Assembly (NCBI GenBank): GCA_944358375.1
Contig: CALVQT010000002.1
Coordinates: 133,044 to 197,043, forward strand
Direction: 5' to 3'
Source: an uncultured Bacilli bacterium
Lineage (GTDB): Bacteria > Bacillota_I > Bacilli_A > RF39 > UBA660
DNA length: 64,000 nucleotides
The notes beneath the pieces are model-generated. The model saw only the letters and a program-made list of their open reading frames with translations, was not told the DNA's origin and ran no database searches. Position 1 is the stretch's first letter; each line of letters begins with the position of its first letter. The position numbers and the translations under genes were made by a program. Of the stretch, positions 63,403 through 64,000 are shown one piece after another.

Positions 63403-63894
63403 ATGAGTTTTAATATTTTTGATTATAATGATAATATTAGATATTGTGAATATGTTTACAAAAAAAATGAAGAGTATAAATTGGATTTAGATACTAGTTC
63501 ATTAATTCAATATGTTGCAAATAGATATGTAGATAAAATAATTGAAAAAAAAGGATTTATTGATGAGGATATGGTATATGAGGATGATGAAACTTTACTA
63601 GAAGTAGTTGCACAAGCTCGAAAAAAAATAGAGAGTGTTGTTAATAGAAAATCAACTATACAGCCTGAATTACCAGATTATTTTGAAACATTAAATAGTT
63701 ATAATAAAGAAAAATATATGGAAAGAATATATGATGAAGGAGAGTTTTTTATTAATCAGAAATTAAGAGAAGAAAAGCTTGCTAACAAAAATGGTAATTA
63801 TAGTTATAATGAATCATATAATGATTATGGTTTAGATGAAAATTTATATGATGAAGAAAATTCAAATGATTTTTTTGGTACAAGAAAAAGATAA
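63403..63894 (+). CDS. Unknown acidic protein downstream of thrS
   Basis: A 163-residue soluble protein, acidic, with a helical middle (QYVANRYVDKIIEKKGFIDE, EVVAQARKKIES) and a low-complexity Asn/Tyr/Asp-rich tail ending DFFGTRKR. No membrane helix or known motif. The strong aaggagg site two bases after thrS shows cotranscription, and hence control by the threonine T-box. A terminator follows. Function unknown. Confidence 0.65.
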   Translation: MSFNIFDYNDNIRYCEYVYKKNEEYKLDLDTSSLIQYVANRYVDKIIEKKGFIDEDMVYEDDETLLEVVAQARKKIESVVNRKSTIQPELPDYFETLNSYNKEKYMERIYDEGEFFINQKLREEKLANKNGNYSYNESYNDYGLDENLYDEENSNDFFGTRKR

Positions 63895-63965
63895 ATCATA
63901 AAATATAGAAAAAGTCAAGTAAAGTGTCAATATTTTGCGAAAATGTCCTAAAAATTTTTAAACAT

Positions 63966-63992
63966 AAACGGGATTTATTGTCTCGTTTTTTT
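63966..63992 (+). terminator. Terminator of the thrS operon
   Basis: aaacggga / tctcgttt (one G-T pair) with a 7-nt loop, followed by a T-run. Confidence 0.8.
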
Positions 63993-64000
63993 ATGCATAT

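Noticed and set aside
1..64000. Mollicute genetic code (TGA = Trp)
   Set aside because: topA ends naturally at TGA, and proteins are complete with TGG for Trp.
1..64000. CRISPR arrays, tRNA/rRNA genes, IS elements, prophage, origin of replication
   Set aside because: Looked for repeats, cloverleaf-like sequence, transposase or phage genes and DnaA-box clusters in the gaps; none recognised by eye. A tRNA scan and repeat search would be decisive.

Overview
The window is chromosomal DNA of a low-GC, spore-forming member of the Bacillota (by eye roughly a quarter G+C; not computed). TGA is used as a stop (topA ends in TGA) and Trp is TGG, so this is the standard bacterial code and not the Mollicute code. 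Gram-positive Bacillota markers are PolC, the DnaB/DnaI helicase loaders, T-box leaders on tRNA-synthetase genes, RNase III, YqeH and Obg. Sporulation markers are a sigma-K-like factor, a sigma-H-like factor beside rlmB, and SpoIIP beside rpsT. Short genes, small gaps and many AT-rich orphan membrane proteins suggest a reduced-genome, host-associated Bacilli/Erysipelotrichia-like lineage; that placement is inference.

Layout. 1-9.6 kb: end of topA, HU, T-box-controlled ileS, convergent sigK, then the anaerobic nucleotide-reduction operon, in which the glycyl-radical tail of NrdD is a separate small reading frame, and nrdG. 9.9-15.3 kb: obg, polA, tmcAL (reverse) and rpmF. 15.4-19.4 kb: an operon-like run with an orphan pseudopilin, a YvlD-like membrane protein, lgt, a thioredoxin-reductase-like flavoprotein, rlmB and sigH. 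19.5-22.9 kb: ruvA, a HAD nucleotidase, ruvB and a frameshifted HEIIH metallopeptidase. 22.9-28.6 kb: a TroA-like lipoprotein lacking the usual His ligands, yidD, a frameshifted collagen-like beta-helix gene, rnc, a transglutaminase-like protein, rpsT, spoIIP, a small membrane protein and a short YigZ-like protein. 28.7-30.0 kb: an accessory cluster of three tandem two-helix membrane proteins plus two more small genes. 30.1-36.4 kb: uvrC, then a T-box-led aspS - unknown - lysS - membrane-protein operon. 36.5-45.8 kb: polC, a WalJ-type metallo-hydrolase, and an overlapping alr - ATP-grasp - flippase operon. 46-54.2 kb: yqeG, yqeH, mutL, miaA, a DUF285-type surface protein and a short smc. 54.3-64 kb: an unknown membrane protein and def (both reverse), unknown membrane proteins, dnaB-dnaI, and a T-box-led unknown-thrS-unknown group.

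How it works together. Most of the window is housekeeping: DNA replication and repair (polA, polC, dnaB, dnaI, ruvAB, uvrC, mutL, smc), translation (ileS, aspS, lysS, thrS, rpmF, rpsT, tmcAL, miaA, rlmB, obg, yqeH, def) and envelope building (lgt, alr, flippase, yidD). Three synthetase groups appear to sense their own uncharged tRNA through T-box leaders; the base after UGG in each T-box fits the expected tRNA discriminator. Near-consensus sigma-A promoters are common, and terminators often overlap stop codons or lie inside opposing genes.

Most worth a second look: the split NrdD, the GxHH active-site motif of IleRS, the compact aspS T-box, the tandem two-helix membrane-protein cluster, the alr/ATP-grasp/flippase operon, and two genes broken at homopolymers or repeats. 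I found no CRISPR array, rRNA, tRNA, IS element or prophage.
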